Of a stretch of DNA of 64,000 nucleotides, positions 43,534 through 54,300 are shown in pieces. Every line of letters starts with the position of its first letter. Position 1 is the first letter of the stretch. This stretch comes from Acidobacteriota bacterium. GTDB taxonomy: Bacteria > Acidobacteriota > Terriglobia > Acidiferrales > UBA7541. Both the position numbers and the translations under genes were made by a program. The notes under the pieces are model-generated. The model saw only the letters and a program-made list of their open reading frames with translations. It did no database searches and had not been told where the DNA came from. The stretch spans positions 1-64,000 of the forward strand of contig JABCZJ010000017.1 of the NCBI GenBank assembly GCA_013289715.1. The letters are read 5' to 3'.

Positions 43534-45254
43534 GTTTGAAGATTCCGCGCCGCACCTACGCTGAGCTCTACGGCCCGACAACCGGTGACCGCATCCGCCT
43601 GGCAGACACCGAACTAATAATCGAAATCGAAAAAGATTACACGCACTACGGCGACGAGATCACCTTCGGCGGTGGCAAAGTAATCCGCGACGGGATGGGC
43701 CAAAGCGCCAGCGCCATCAGAGAACGCGAGCACGGCGCGCTCGACCTGGTAATCACCAACGCGGTGATCCTCGATCACTGGGGCATCGTGAAAGCAGACG
43801 TAGGCGTGAAGAGCGGCCGCATTGTGAAAGTCGGCAAGGCCGGAAATCCGGACACCATGAACGGCGTCGATTCCGAGCTGGTCGTCGGCGCCTCGACCGA
43901 AGTGATCGCCGGTGAAAATCTGATCCTCACGGCCGGCGGTGTGGACTGCCACATCCACTTCATCTCACCGCAGCAAATTCACGAAGCGCTTTCGAACGGC
44001 ATCACCACGATGATCGGCGGCGGCACTGGCCCAGCCACCGGCACGGCCGCCACCACCTGCACGCCGGGCGCATGGAACCTGGCGCGGATGTTGCAATCCG
44101 CCGAAGCGTGGCCCATCAATTTCGGTTTTCTCGGGAAGGGAAATAGCGCCACCGCAGCGCCGCTCGTTGAACAAATCGAAGCGGGCGCCTGCGCTCTGAA
44201 ATTGCACGAAGATTGGGGCACCACGCCCGCCGTGATTGACGCATGCCTGAAAGTCGCCGATGAATTCGACGTCCAGGCCGCCATTCACACCGACACGATC
44301 AACGAAGCCGGCTTCCTGGAAGCCACCGTCGCAGCCATTGCCGGACGCGCCATCCATACCTATCACACGGAAGGCGCGGGCGGAGGCCACGCGCCGGACA
44401 TCATCCGCATCGCGTCGTTCCCGAATGTTCTGCCGTCCTCCACTAATCCGACGCGGCCCTACACCATAAACACCATCGCCGAGCATCTGGACATGCTCAT
44501 GGTGTGCCATCACCTGAACCCACAAGTTCCGGAGGACGTCGCATTCGCCGAAAGCCGCATCAGGGCGGAGACAATTGCAGCTGAGGACATTCTGCATGAC
44601 CTCGGCGTGATCAGCATGCTCTCCAGCGATTCGCAGGCAATGGGACGCGTCGGTGAAGTCGTCACGCGCACCTGGCAGACCGCGCACAAAATGAAAGTGC
44701 AGCGCGGCGCGCTACCTGGCGATTCCAATGGCAACGACAATTCTCGCGCCAAACGTTACGTTGCGAAGTACACCATCAACCCTGCGATAACGCACGGAAT
44801 GGCCGCAGAAATCGGCTCCATCGAGCCGGGAAAACTCGCGGACCTAGTGCTCTGGAAGCCGGCATTTTTCGGTGTGAAGCCAGAAACGATCGTGAAAGGT
44901 GGACTCATCGCCTGGAGCTCCATGGGCGATCCGAACGCTTCGATTCCGACGCCGCAGCCGGTACTGTATCGCCCGATGTTCGGCAGCTTCGGCATGGCAA
45001 CCGCGCCCACCAGCATCACCTTCGTATCCGAAGCATCGCTCAACGCAGACATTGCGCAACGGCTTGGCCTGAAGAAGCTCATCGCTCCCGTGAGAAATTG
45101 CCGGCGCATTGGCAAGAAGGATATGGTCCACAACAACGCGACGCCCAACATCGAAGTGGATCCCGAAACCTACGAAGTCCGCGTGGATGGCGCTCTAATA
45201 GCCTGCGAACCCGCGCGCGTCCTGCCCCTCGCCCAACGCTATTTCCTATTCTGA
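43530..45254 (+). CDS. ureC: Urease alpha (catalytic) subunit
   Basis: A 574-residue UreC. Nickel ligands are His141 and His143 in GGVDCHIHFISP, the carbamylated Lys224 in GACALKLHEDWG, His in AIHTDTINEAG and in TYHTEGAGGGHAPD, and an Asp in MLSSDSQAMGRVGE. The flap MVCHHLNPQVPEDV carries the mobile Cys and His. It converts urea to ammonia and carbamate in the cytoplasm. It is the last gene of the operon; ammonia made here can feed GltB just upstream. All key residues are present, so the enzyme should be active if nickel loading works without UreE. Confidence 0.98.
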   Translation: MSLKIPRRTYAELYGPTTGDRIRLADTELIIEIEKDYTHYGDEITFGGGKVIRDGMGQSASAIREREHGALDLVITNAVILDHWGIVKADVGVKSGRIVKVGKAGNPDTMNGVDSELVVGASTEVIAGENLILTAGGVDCHIHFISPQQIHEALSNGITTMIGGGTGPATGTAATTCTPGAWNLARMLQSAEAWPINFGFLGKGNSATAAPLVEQIEAGACALKLHEDWGTTPAVIDACLKVADEFDVQAAIHTDTINEAGFLEATVAAIAGRAIHTYHTEGAGGGHAPDIIRIASFPNVLPSSTNPTRPYTINTIAEHLDMLMVCHHLNPQVPEDVAFAESRIRAETIAAEDILHDLGVISMLSSDSQAMGRVGEVVTRTWQTAHKMKVQRGALPGDSNGNDNSRAKRYVAKYTINPAITHGMAAEIGSIEPGKLADLVLWKPAFFGVKPETIVKGGLIAWSSMGDPNASIPTPQPVLYRPMFGSFGMATAPTSITFVSEASLNADIAQRLGLKKLIAPVRNCRRIGKKDMVHNNATPNIEVDPETYEVRVDGALIACEPARVLPLAQRYFLF

Positions 45255-45515
45255 GCCTAATTCCGCGCCGACCGTCGCGGCAGCCCAAATATTTCAGCCA
45301 CGGGCCCGCCATTCCCAGTCATTTTCCACACCACGCAGGCCGTTTTGAGGCAGAAGAATTGCGCTCCCGGCTACTGTATTGACTCGTCAGCGTTAACCCT
45401 TTAGCACACGGCCCGTATATTCAGGTTGAGAGTACCCCCCATGCCAATTAAGTTAACACTAGTCGTTGTACCCGTAACTGGAACGCAACTACAAATCTAG
45501 GATTTAGGCGGTCCG
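45255..45515. promoter_or_regulatory. Intergenic region preceding the RiPP-like cluster
   Basis: A 261-base gap between ureC and the PqqD-like gene. It is more AT-rich than its flanks in the last 150 bases, fitting a promoter region; TTGACT at 45378 and TATATT at 45416 are candidate elements but their spacing is too long to pair. I cannot fix the promoter. The sequence AGGCGG lies just before the PqqD-like start. Confidence 0.4.
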
Positions 45516-45818
45516 ATGGCAGTCGTGGGGGACTTGACGGCGTCACGTGTGCGCCGCAGTTCGAACGTTGTATCACGCGTCGTTGCGGACGAGGCGATCG
45601 TAGTTCCCATTCGCCGCGGCGCCGCTGACCTGGACTCAATCTATACCTTTAATGAATCTGGCACGAAGCTCTGGTCCCTGATTGAAAACGGCCTGGATGC
45701 CGCCGCATTGGCTTGCTATCTCCAATCAGAATATGGGCTTAAGCAGGCCGAGGCTCTTGCGGACGCCGAAGCTTTTGTACGAGACCTGACTCAGGAGGGT
45801 TTGGTCGAGCCTGCTTAA
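45516..45818 (+). CDS. PqqD-family peptide-recognition protein
   Basis: A 100-residue PqqD-like protein (RiPP recognition element). Residues ~20-95 show the winged-helix pattern: VVSRVVADEAIVVPIRRG, then DSIYTFNESGTKLWSLIENG, and DAEAFVRDLTQEGLVEPA. The TFNESGTKLWSLIE block is the clearest match (usually LNxxGxxIWxLId). Such proteins bind the leader of a precursor peptide and bring it to a modifying enzyme. The radical SAM gene follows 40 bases on. AGGCGG lies before the ATG. First gene of the cluster. Confidence 0.88.
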   Translation: MAVVGDLTASRVRRSSNVVSRVVADEAIVVPIRRGAADLDSIYTFNESGTKLWSLIENGLDAAALACYLQSEYGLKQAEALADAEAFVRDLTQEGLVEPA

Positions 45819-45858
45819 CTGCAGGCATCACCCCGGCTGGACGGTCGGGCACTTGGAA

Positions 45859-47133
45859 ATGAACGAGACAACCTACTCCGCATTCAGCATGGGCGTGCAC
45901 CAACGGACGTCTGGCAAGCGCGTACCGATGGAAGTGTCCATCGAAGTCACGCGCCGATGTCCATTAGAATGCCTGCACTGCTACAACAATCTTCCCATGG
46001 CGGATCGCGCCGCCCGCAATCGCGAGCTGTCCCTCGAAGAATATCGCCGCCTGCTCGATCAAATCGCCGATGCCGGCTGCTTCTGGATCCTCTTCACCGG
46101 GGGCGAAATTTTTGCCCGCGCCGATTTTCTGGACATCTACTCCTACGCCAAATCCAAAGGCTTCCTGATCACGCTTTTCACCAACGGCACGATGATCACG
46201 GAACGCGTCGCAGATTTTCTGGCGGAGTACCGCCCGTTCGCGATCGAAATCACGCTCTACGGCGCCACGCGCAAAACCTACGAAGCGCTGACACAAATCC
46301 CTGGTTCCTACGATCGCTGCATCCGGGGCATCCGCCTGCTGATCGAACGCAAGCTGCCGCTGAAGCTCAAGACCGTTCCCACGACCATCAACCGCCACGA
46401 AGTGTACGAAATGCAACGAATGGCGCAGGAAGATTTTGGCGTCGATTTTAAATTCGATCCGCTGGTGAATCCGCGCATTGATTGCTCGCAAAGCCCGGTG
46501 GAAGTGCGGCTCACTCCCGAAGATGCTGTGGCGTTGGATTTGCACGACACCCGCCGACGCGCGGAGGCTCTAAAACTAATCGAGCGCGATATGGCTTTGC
46601 CCGCTGCTGCTTTCACGTCAGAAAACGTTTACGTCTGCGGCGGAGGCCTCACCTCCTGCGCCATCGATCCCTACGGACAAATCAGCATTTGCGTGCTTTC
46701 ACATCAGGAAAGCTACGACTGGCGCTCCGGCACCTTTGGCGTCGGCTGGGAAAAGTTCCTCGGCCGCGTGCGCGCCAAGAAGAAAACCCGCCAGACGAAG
46801 TGCGACACCTGCCGTATCAAGACGCTTTGCGGCATGTGCGCGGCCAACGGCGAACTCGAAAAGGGCGACGCCGAATCTCCCGTGGAATTCCTGTGCGAAG
46901 TGGCCCACCTGCGCGCCATGGCGCTCGGCGTGGAAATTCCGGCACACGGAGGTTGCGAATGCTGCGCGGGCGGAATCGCACACACCAGGATAGTGAGCTC
47001 GGCTGAACGCATCAGGAAGGGAGAAGTGGACGTCGGCTCCTGGACGCCCATGCCTTCCGCCGCGACCCTGCCAATTCTGCAACAGAGCTCGGGCTGCGGC
47101 ACTGGCTGTGGTTCCTGCGGAGTTCACGCATGA
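45859..47133 (+). CDS. Radical SAM/SPASM peptide-modifying enzyme
   Basis: A 424-residue radical SAM protein. The 4Fe-4S motif CxxxCxxC is Cys34, Cys38, Cys41 in VTRRCPLECLHCYNNLP; the SAM-binding GGE is in ILFTGGEIFARADFLDIYSY. The SPASM region has VYVCGGGLTSCAIDPYGQIS, CVLSHQESYDW, and CDTCRIKTLCGMCAANGELE, giving ligands for auxiliary clusters. After it come GGCECCAGG and a Cys/Gly-rich end (SGCGTGCGSCGVHA), which is unusual. SPASM enzymes beside PqqD-like proteins form thioether, C-C or other crosslinks in RiPPs. The ATG at 45859 is preferred to a TTG two codons upstream. Its stop overlaps the start of the putative precursor gene (ATGA). Confidence 0.9.
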   Translation: MNETTYSAFSMGVHQRTSGKRVPMEVSIEVTRRCPLECLHCYNNLPMADRAARNRELSLEEYRRLLDQIADAGCFWILFTGGEIFARADFLDIYSYAKSKGFLITLFTNGTMITERVADFLAEYRPFAIEITLYGATRKTYEALTQIPGSYDRCIRGIRLLIERKLPLKLKTVPTTINRHEVYEMQRMAQEDFGVDFKFDPLVNPRIDCSQSPVEVRLTPEDAVALDLHDTRRRAEALKLIERDMALPAAAFTSENVYVCGGGLTSCAIDPYGQISICVLSHQESYDWRSGTFGVGWEKFLGRVRAKKKTRQTKCDTCRIKTLCGMCAANGELEKGDAESPVEFLCEVAHLRAMALGVEIPAHGGCECCAGGIAHTRIVSSAERIRKGEVDVGSWTPMPSAATLPILQQSSGCGTGCGSCGVHA

Positions 47134-47342
47134 GCAGTGAAGCTCCCATGCCCGATCAGATTCAGGAGCAGAATCAAAATCCGCCGCGCGGCACGAAACC
47201 GTATGAGGCTCCCAAAATCATACGCGTCAGTTTGCGCCCGGATGAAGCCGTCCTGGGCCATTGCAAGACGCCGTCAGGCGCTGGTCCGGCATCTGCCGGC
47301 TGCGGTATCGCGCTTGGCGGTTGTATGTCCTTCGGTTCCTGA
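47130..47342 (+). CDS. Putative RiPP precursor peptide, 70 aa
   Basis: A 70-residue peptide whose ATG overlaps the radical SAM stop. Residues 1-24 are hydrophilic and Gln/Pro-rich. The block KPYEAPKIIRVSLRPDEAVL (23-42) looks like a leader: similar Y-x-x-P-x-I...L-x-P-(D/E)-(E/Q)-A-V-L-x-x-C sequences stand before small-residue tails in putative radical-SAM substrates. The candidate core (44-70) has Cys45, Cys58 and Cys65 among Gly, Ala, Ser, with CGIALGGCMSFGS at the end. Three Cys suit thioether formation. No signal peptide. The gene lies between the modifying enzyme and a kinase-like gene, which supports its role as substrate. Confidence 0.75.
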   Translation: MSSEAPMPDQIQEQNQNPPRGTKPYEAPKIIRVSLRPDEAVLGHCKTPSGAGPASAGCGIALGGCMSFGS

Positions 47343-47343
47343 C

Positions 47344-48291
47344 ATGAGAGCTGTGAACTTACTAACGCGAGCCCGACAACTGCGCGCCACTAGCCCGTCG
47401 TCACGAATAGCCGCGCGCATCGGCGGTATTTCGCTCGGCGCGACAGCGGTCCCGGGAGGCCCGGCGCTGCTGGCAGATACGCAGCTCAGGGATTTCGTCA
47501 TCACGGATCCGATCTGCGATGTGGAATTCGATGTGGCGTACGGCGGGCGCTTCGATTCTTGTCCGGGAGAATTAGTCTTCGATTCCCGCGGCCTCTGGAA
47601 ATTGTTTCGCAATTCCGGCGGCTTCTGCTTGCGATTGACCACGAATTTTATCGGCACGCTGCCCTACAAAGAAGTCACCGTCGCGCCGGATTTCCGATCG
47701 GGCCGCATCGAGCTGTCGCGCGAGTATTTCGCGCAAGGTCACGCCGTAAATCCGCTGGAATATCCGCTGGATGAACTTCTCTGGATCCATCGTCTCTCGA
47801 TGGGCGAAGGTGTCGAAATCCACGGTTGCGGTGTAATTGCTCCCGATGGCCGGGGGCTGCTGCTCACAGGCCACTCCGGCGCGGGTAAGAGCACTTCCTC
47901 GCGTCTCTGGTCACGCCGCTCCGGCGCTCGCGTGCTGAGCGATGACCGCATAATCCTGCGTCGCGAACACGGCCGCATATGGATGTACGGGACTCCCTGG
48001 CACGGTGACGCGGGAGTCGCCGAAGCCGATCGCGCGCCGCTCGATGGCATTTTTGTCCTGGCTCACGGCGATCGGAACGAAGTAAGGCCGCTCGGCCGCA
48101 CCACAGCGTCCGCGGAACTGTTCGCGCGCAGTTTCGTGCCGCATCACTCGGCGGACGCGCTCACTTTCATCTTGGAATTTTTCAGCAAAGTTACAGATTG
48201 CGTGCCTTGCTCCGAGTTTTCGTTTGTCCCGGATTCTACCGCCGTGGAGGCCCTGCTCGGTGAAGACATCGGCAAGATTATTGCGGCGTGA
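47344..48291 (+). CDS. HprK-like serine kinase-related protein
   Basis: A 315-residue protein. The C-terminal half is an HprK/PEPCK-like P-loop kinase: Walker A LTGHSGAGKSTSSRLWSR (residues 176-184) and VLSDDRIILRRE (SDD at 199-201), then GTPWHGDA, matching HprK-related proteins. The N-terminal ~150 residues are a beta-rich domain unlike HprK. HPr itself is not encoded here. HprK homologues occur in RiPP clusters, for instance as lasso-peptide kinases, so phosphorylation of the peptide is possible; a purely regulatory role is another choice. It starts 1 base after the precursor stop, so it is translationally coupled. No strong ribosome site. Confidence 0.8.
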   Translation: MRAVNLLTRARQLRATSPSSRIAARIGGISLGATAVPGGPALLADTQLRDFVITDPICDVEFDVAYGGRFDSCPGELVFDSRGLWKLFRNSGGFCLRLTTNFIGTLPYKEVTVAPDFRSGRIELSREYFAQGHAVNPLEYPLDELLWIHRLSMGEGVEIHGCGVIAPDGRGLLLTGHSGAGKSTSSRLWSRRSGARVLSDDRIILRREHGRIWMYGTPWHGDAGVAEADRAPLDGIFVLAHGDRNEVRPLGRTTASAELFARSFVPHHSADALTFILEFFSKVTDCVPCSEFSFVPDSTAVEALLGEDIGKIIAA

Positions 48292-48307
48292 TACGTCGCA
48301 ATTCGCG

Positions 48308-51300
48308 ATGCTCTGCCAGGCCGCCCTCCAGCGCGGCTCGCAGGTGCGTTTCCTCGCGCACGGGCAAAGCATGCAGCCCAACGTCCTGAGCGGCGACGCG
48401 GTAATCGCCGAGCCGGTCGGTGCGCAAGATCTCCGGCGCGGAGATATCGCGCTCACCCTCGGCCGCTACGGCGTTCTGCTCCATCGCGTGATTGGCATTG
48501 ACGCCGCCACAAACAGAATTGTCACCCGCGGCGACGCCGGCCAGCAGGACGACACTCCAGCCGAACTTGTTCTGGGCAGAGCCGTCTGCATTGAACGCGA
48601 CGGCAAAAGAATTTCGTTGCAGACGCCCGGTACAAAGCTGTTGCACGCGCTGCGCAGGCAATACCGCCGCATCATCCAGGCTGGCGCGCGCCGCTCTTCG
48701 CGCTTGCGTGGAATCCTCGCTCCGTTGCTGTGCGCGTTTTTCGCGCTGTGTTTCTACGCTTCGCCGGCAGCCGCGCAATTTACCATTTCCGATAGCGTTG
48801 CGCCCACAAACGTCGCGCCCGGCGGTACAGTCGTGTACACGCAAGTGCTCACCGCGACCGCCACCTTCACGCCTTCCGCAGGCACGCCCGCAAAGACGAC
48901 GCAGGCAGTCCCATCGGGCCTGACTTATGCGAGTGTCGCAATTACTGGAACCGCCAGCACACACTGGGGCTGTGCCGTGGCAGCCGGCACGCTCACCTGC
49001 ACGGACCCGAGCGGCGCAGTGATCTACAACAACACCAACACTACGACGCTCAAGATCACGATGACCGTCCTTCCCACCACGACAAGCGGCAACATTACCG
49101 ATTCCGTTACTTCTACTCCCGGCGGTTCGAACGCCACCGCTACCATCACGGTCTCAACTCCGGCCCTCTCCGTCACCGGGTCGGGAGCCCCTAACCCCGT
49201 CGCTACAGGCGCGCAGATCACCTACACCGAAACAGTCACGAACAACAGCGCCACCACGGCAGCAGTCGGTGCGACGCTCACCCAATCCACACCGGCGAAT
49301 ACGACTTTTGTCTCCGCCACTCCGCCCGGTACATGGACGTGCGGCACCGTCCCGGCGGTCGGCGCAACCGGAACGATCACTTGCACGGCCACCGGCACCA
49401 TGGCCGCATTAGCTTCTGTAAACTTCACGATCATAGTGGCCGTGAATTCGGGCGCGCCGGGTGGCGCCACGATCACAAACAGCCCAGTGACCGTCAGCGA
49501 AACGGGAACGAACCCGGGAACCCCAAACAACATCTCGATCTCTACCACAGTCCAGGGCGCCGATCTTTCCATGACACAAGTTGCCTCCGCGCCCGCAGTC
49601 GCGCCCGGCAGCACGATTACCTACACCGAGACCGTCAGCAACAACGGCCCGAACGCGGCCACCGGCGCCGTGCTCTATCAACAGACGCCCAGCAACACTA
49701 CATTTGCATCCGTCACGCCTCCCACAGGATGGACCTGCACGTCACCTGCCGTCGGCGCGACGGGCCAGGTAATTTGCACCGCTGCCGCCAACCTCGCTAG
49801 TGCCACGACGACCACGGCGTTCACCTACGTCGTCACCGTCAACGCAGCCACCGCGGCCGGCACCACCATCGTAAATTCCGCGGACGTGACTTCGCAAACG
49901 ACCGACCCGGTCTCATCCAACAACACCACATCCACATCCGTACTCGTTGAAATTACCGGCGACTCCGACCTCGCGGTCTCAATGACCGCGGCACCCACTC
50001 CAGTTTTCGTCGCGACGGCGCTCACTTACACGATTCAAGTGACGAATCTTGGTCTCGCAAGCGCGGCAGGAGTGACCGTCGTAGACACGCTGCCCGCAAC
50101 GCTCCTCAGCGCGTCCGCGACCACCTCGCAGGGAAGTTGTGGCGCCGTAACGGGCGGCACAATCACCTGCACTCTCGGCGCCGTCGCGTATCCACTCGCG
50201 ACGCCGATTACGATCACCGTCACCGGAACGACGCCCGGAACCGGCAGTCCTCTCACGAATAAAGCTGTGGTCAGCGCCACTAGCACCGATCCCGTCGCAG
50301 CGAACAACACCGTGGCGGTGGTGACCGTAGTGCAGCCGCTCGTTTGCGCCATGCCGGGAAAAGACGGCGCCGGCGGAACGCTCAGCGGAGTCGTCAACGC
50401 CTACTATCCCCCAGCGCTCGGCACCGTTGCGGCCGGCGCGACCTCCGTTACGTTGGGCGCGGCCGCTGCTGCTCCTGGTGCGCAAACTCCGATCGGCATC
50501 GGAGACTTGCTGCTGGTCATCCAAATGCAAGCTGCGCAAATCAATTCGACCAACACCAGTTCGTACGGCGATGGCGTGCCGGGCGATCCCGCGTCCGGTT
50601 CCACCAGCCTCGCTAACTCAGGAGAATTTGAATTTGTGACCGCGACGGCTGCGGTCCCGGTGACCGGAGGCGCGCTCACGTTCACGGGAACTGGCACAGG
50701 CGGCGGACTGCTCAATTCATACACCAGCGCAGCGGCCACGGCCACGCAAGGGATTCAGACGTATCAAGTAATTCGCGTTCCGCAGTACAGCACCGCAACA
50801 TCGAGCAGCACTCTCGCGGCGCTGCCCTGGAACGGAGCAGTCGGCGGCGTGCTCGCACTCGATGTTGCCTCACAGCTTACTCTCGGCGGAACTGTGAGCC
50901 TCGATGGCCAGGGCTTCCGAGGCGGCGGTGGCCGAATCCTCGCAGGCGCGCCGGGTACACTCGCGACAGACGTAATCACGTTATCAACTCAAGCCACCAA
51001 CGGCTCGAAGGGCGAAGGCATCGCTGGAACACCGCACTTCGTCGCCCCTGCGCTCAGCACCATTACTCCGGCAACAACTGCAGTCAGCACCGGTCAGGCC
51101 GTTCTAGAAGGTTTGCCAAACGGAAGCTACGCTCGCGGCGCGCCAGGCAACGCAGCCGGCGGCTCTACCGACGCAAACCCGACCGCCAACAATCAGAACA
51201 GCGGCGGAGGAGCTGGCGCAAACGGTGGCACTGGCGGCACGGGCGGTTTTGGTTGGCAGAGCGCCGGCATCGTGGGCGGTTTCGGCGGTCAACCGTTTCC

Positions 51301-54300
51301 GGCCACCACGAGTGCAATCGTCATGGGTGGTGGTGGTGGCGCTGGCACATCGAACGATGGGTCCTACTGGAATCCCGTCACAAACACCGGCGGCACGGAT
51401 TGCGGCGCTAACTGCACCGGCATCTACAGCAGCGGAACCGCGGGCGGCGGCATTGTAATCATTCACACCGGCTCCGTCGCTGGCACTGGAACGATCTCCG
51501 CGAATGGGGCTACCGCTCTTGAAACCAAAAATGATGGTGGCGGTGGTGCCGGAGCAGGCGGCTCAATCTTGGTTTTCGCGAATAGCGGTTCGCTTACCGG
51601 ACTTACCGCCAGCGTCGCGGGCGGCAATGGCGGAGTTACCTGGCCTGCGGATCCGCCAGGGACTCCTTTCCCGGGAAATCGGCACGGCCCGGGGGGCGGC
51701 GGTGGCGGCGGCGTGATCCTTGAGTCTGCCACGCCCGGGCCCACAAACGTCAGCGGCGGAATACCAGGCTGGTCCACTCTCGCCGACGACTCGTACGGAG
51801 CCACGGCCGGACAGCCCGGATTCGTCAGTTCCGGATTATCAATCACCGAAACTCCCGGCACGCAATCGGGCGCCTACTGCGCAGGAGCGGATCTCGCCGT
51901 CACAAATTCCGGTACGCCAAGCGTCGTCGTGCCCGGCGGCACGATCACCTACACTCAGGTGGTGACCAACAACGGCCCGCAAGACGCCGTCAACGCCACG
52001 TTCACTGAAGCCGTTCCAGCCAATACCACGTTCAGCTCCTTGGCCGTAGCTCCCGGTTGGTCCTGCACCACTCCAGCCGTCGGTGGCACCGGCAATGTCA
52101 ACTGCACGAATCCAGATGTCGCCAACGCAGCGGTTGGGACCTTCACATTCGTCGTTACCGTGGTCCCCGGAACCGTAAACGGCACGCAAATTCTCGATAC
52201 CGCCTCGGTTTCATCCGGCACCAATGATCCGAACCTCGCGAATAACACCGCAAGCGTCTTGACCCTGGTCGGCTCGTCAACCAGCGCCGACATCGTCGTC
52301 TCGATGACAGCTGCGCCCAATCCTGTGCAGGCCGGCAATCAAATCACCTACACAGTAACGGTGCACAGTAACGGCCCGGCTGCCACCAGCACGGTCACTT
52401 TGACCGACACGATTCCCGCAAACACTACTTTCGTATCTCTTGCGCAGACCGGCACCGCGTGGGTTTGCCCCGCCCCTGGAACTGCAGTCAGTTGCACCAT
52501 CGCGTCGCTACCGGCGGGAGCAACCACGACCTTCACTCTGATTGTCACAGTCGCGGCGGGCACCGCTTCCGGCACAATCATCACCAACACAGCCAGCACC
52601 TCCACTTCGACGCCGGATCCGAATCCATCCAACAACAGCTCCACTGTGAACGTCACCGTCGCATCCGCCGGTCAGTACGATTTAAGCGTCACCAGTTCCG
52701 CGACGCCCAATCCGGTTACACCCGGAAATAACATCACGTTTTTGCTGAATTTCGCGAACAACGGTCCGAACTCCGCCAGCAACGTCGTCTACACGGATAC
52801 GGTTCCGGCAAACACCACTTTCGTTTCGCTCACACTTCCTGCCGGAGCAACCTGCACCACTCTTCCCGCGGTGGGCGGTACTGGCGCGATCAGTTGCTGC
52901 CCGGGAGCCGGTGGAGTTTGCTCGGGCGTGGCATTCCCGGCGGGTGGCACGGCGCAACTTCCGCTGGTGGTGAAGGTGAATGCGGGCACCGCGTCGGGAA
53001 CGGTGATTTCCAACACCGCGAGTATCGCTCCGACGACGAATGACGTGAACCCCGCGAATAACACCTCCACGGCGACCACCGTTGTCGCTTCACCCTCGCA
53101 GGCGGACGTTGCCATCGTAAAAACCGCCGCGCCGGAGCCCGTGGACCAGGGAGCGACCCTCACCTATACGCTGCAAGTGACGAACAGCGGCCCGGCCGTC
53201 GCGCAAAACGTAAACGTGTCGGATCCTCTGCCAAGCCAGGTCTCATTCGTTTCCGTTTCCACCACACAAGGCACTTGTTCGCAAGCTGCCGGCACGGTCA
53301 GCTGCAGTTTGGGTTCGGTCAGCGTTGGCGGCTTGGTGATCATCACCATCAACACCACGGCGGTGACGTTCAGTTCGTCTTCCCTGGTGCCCAATACCGC
53401 CACCGTCGGCTCTTCGACCAGCGATCCAAACCCGAACAACAATTCTTCGACCGTGGTCTCGACGATTCAGGCGCCCACGGCCGTGCAGCTTTCTTCATTC
53501 CAGGCGCAAGCACGTGCCGGCGGTGGCGTCTTGCTGGAATGGCGTACGCGTGAAGAAGTTCACAATCTCGGCTTCCACGTGTACCGCGAAGACACGCAGG
53601 GTCGGCACCAGCTCGATCCTTCGCTCATCGCCGGCGGCGCGCTTCTGCTGCGCGGCGGGCAGCCAGGCCATTCCGCGCGAACGTATCAGTGGATCGATCC
53701 GCAAGGCGGCCCAGGCTCGTCGTACGTACTCGAAGACGTGGACCTCAACGGCGGCCGCAACACGCACGGCCCGGTGACTCCGGATTCGACGGTCTCGGAC
53801 GCGGCTTCCTATTCGCCCGCTATGCTGCTGAATCAGCTCACGAGCTCGTTGCCGGCCGCGAGGCCGATGCCTATGCCATGGCGACCGGGTGCGCCCGTGC
53901 CTCCCACCGCGCCAGCGGGCAGTGCGGAAGTCTCGAGCGCGTATCTCGATTCGCTCCCAGCCGCAAAAATCTCTGTCAACGCGGAAGGTTGGTACGTGGT
54001 CACGCGCGCGCAACTCGTCGCGGCGGGATTCGATCCTGGCTACGATGCGCGCACGCTCCAGCTTTACGCCGAAGGCGTCGAACAGCCCATCGCGATCCTC
54101 GGCCAGCAAGGCGGCTATCTCGCAAACAACGGCGCCATAGCCTTCTACGGCACCGCGATTGACACGCCCTTCTCCGGCACACGCATCTATTGGCTCGTAC
54201 GAGGTTCACAACAGGGTAAGCGTATTCCGATTTCCACTTCCGCAGGTTCCAGCGCCTCGAGCGTGCCGAGTTTCTTGTCCTCTGTCAGATTCGAGCAACG

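Noticed and set aside
45516..47342. PQQ biosynthesis
   Set aside because: The small peptide lacks the Glu-x-x-x-Tyr of PqqA and no pqqB, pqqC or pqqF-like genes adjoin.
45516..48291. Lasso-peptide cluster
   Set aside because: A PqqD-like protein and an HprK-like kinase can occur in lasso clusters, but the transglutaminase-like protease and the Asn-synthetase-like cyclase are absent and a radical SAM enzyme is present instead.
50340..51880. Gly-rich part of the giant protein as a DNA repeat array or CRISPR
   Set aside because: The codons vary and there is no regular unit with spacers; it is a protein-level low-complexity region.
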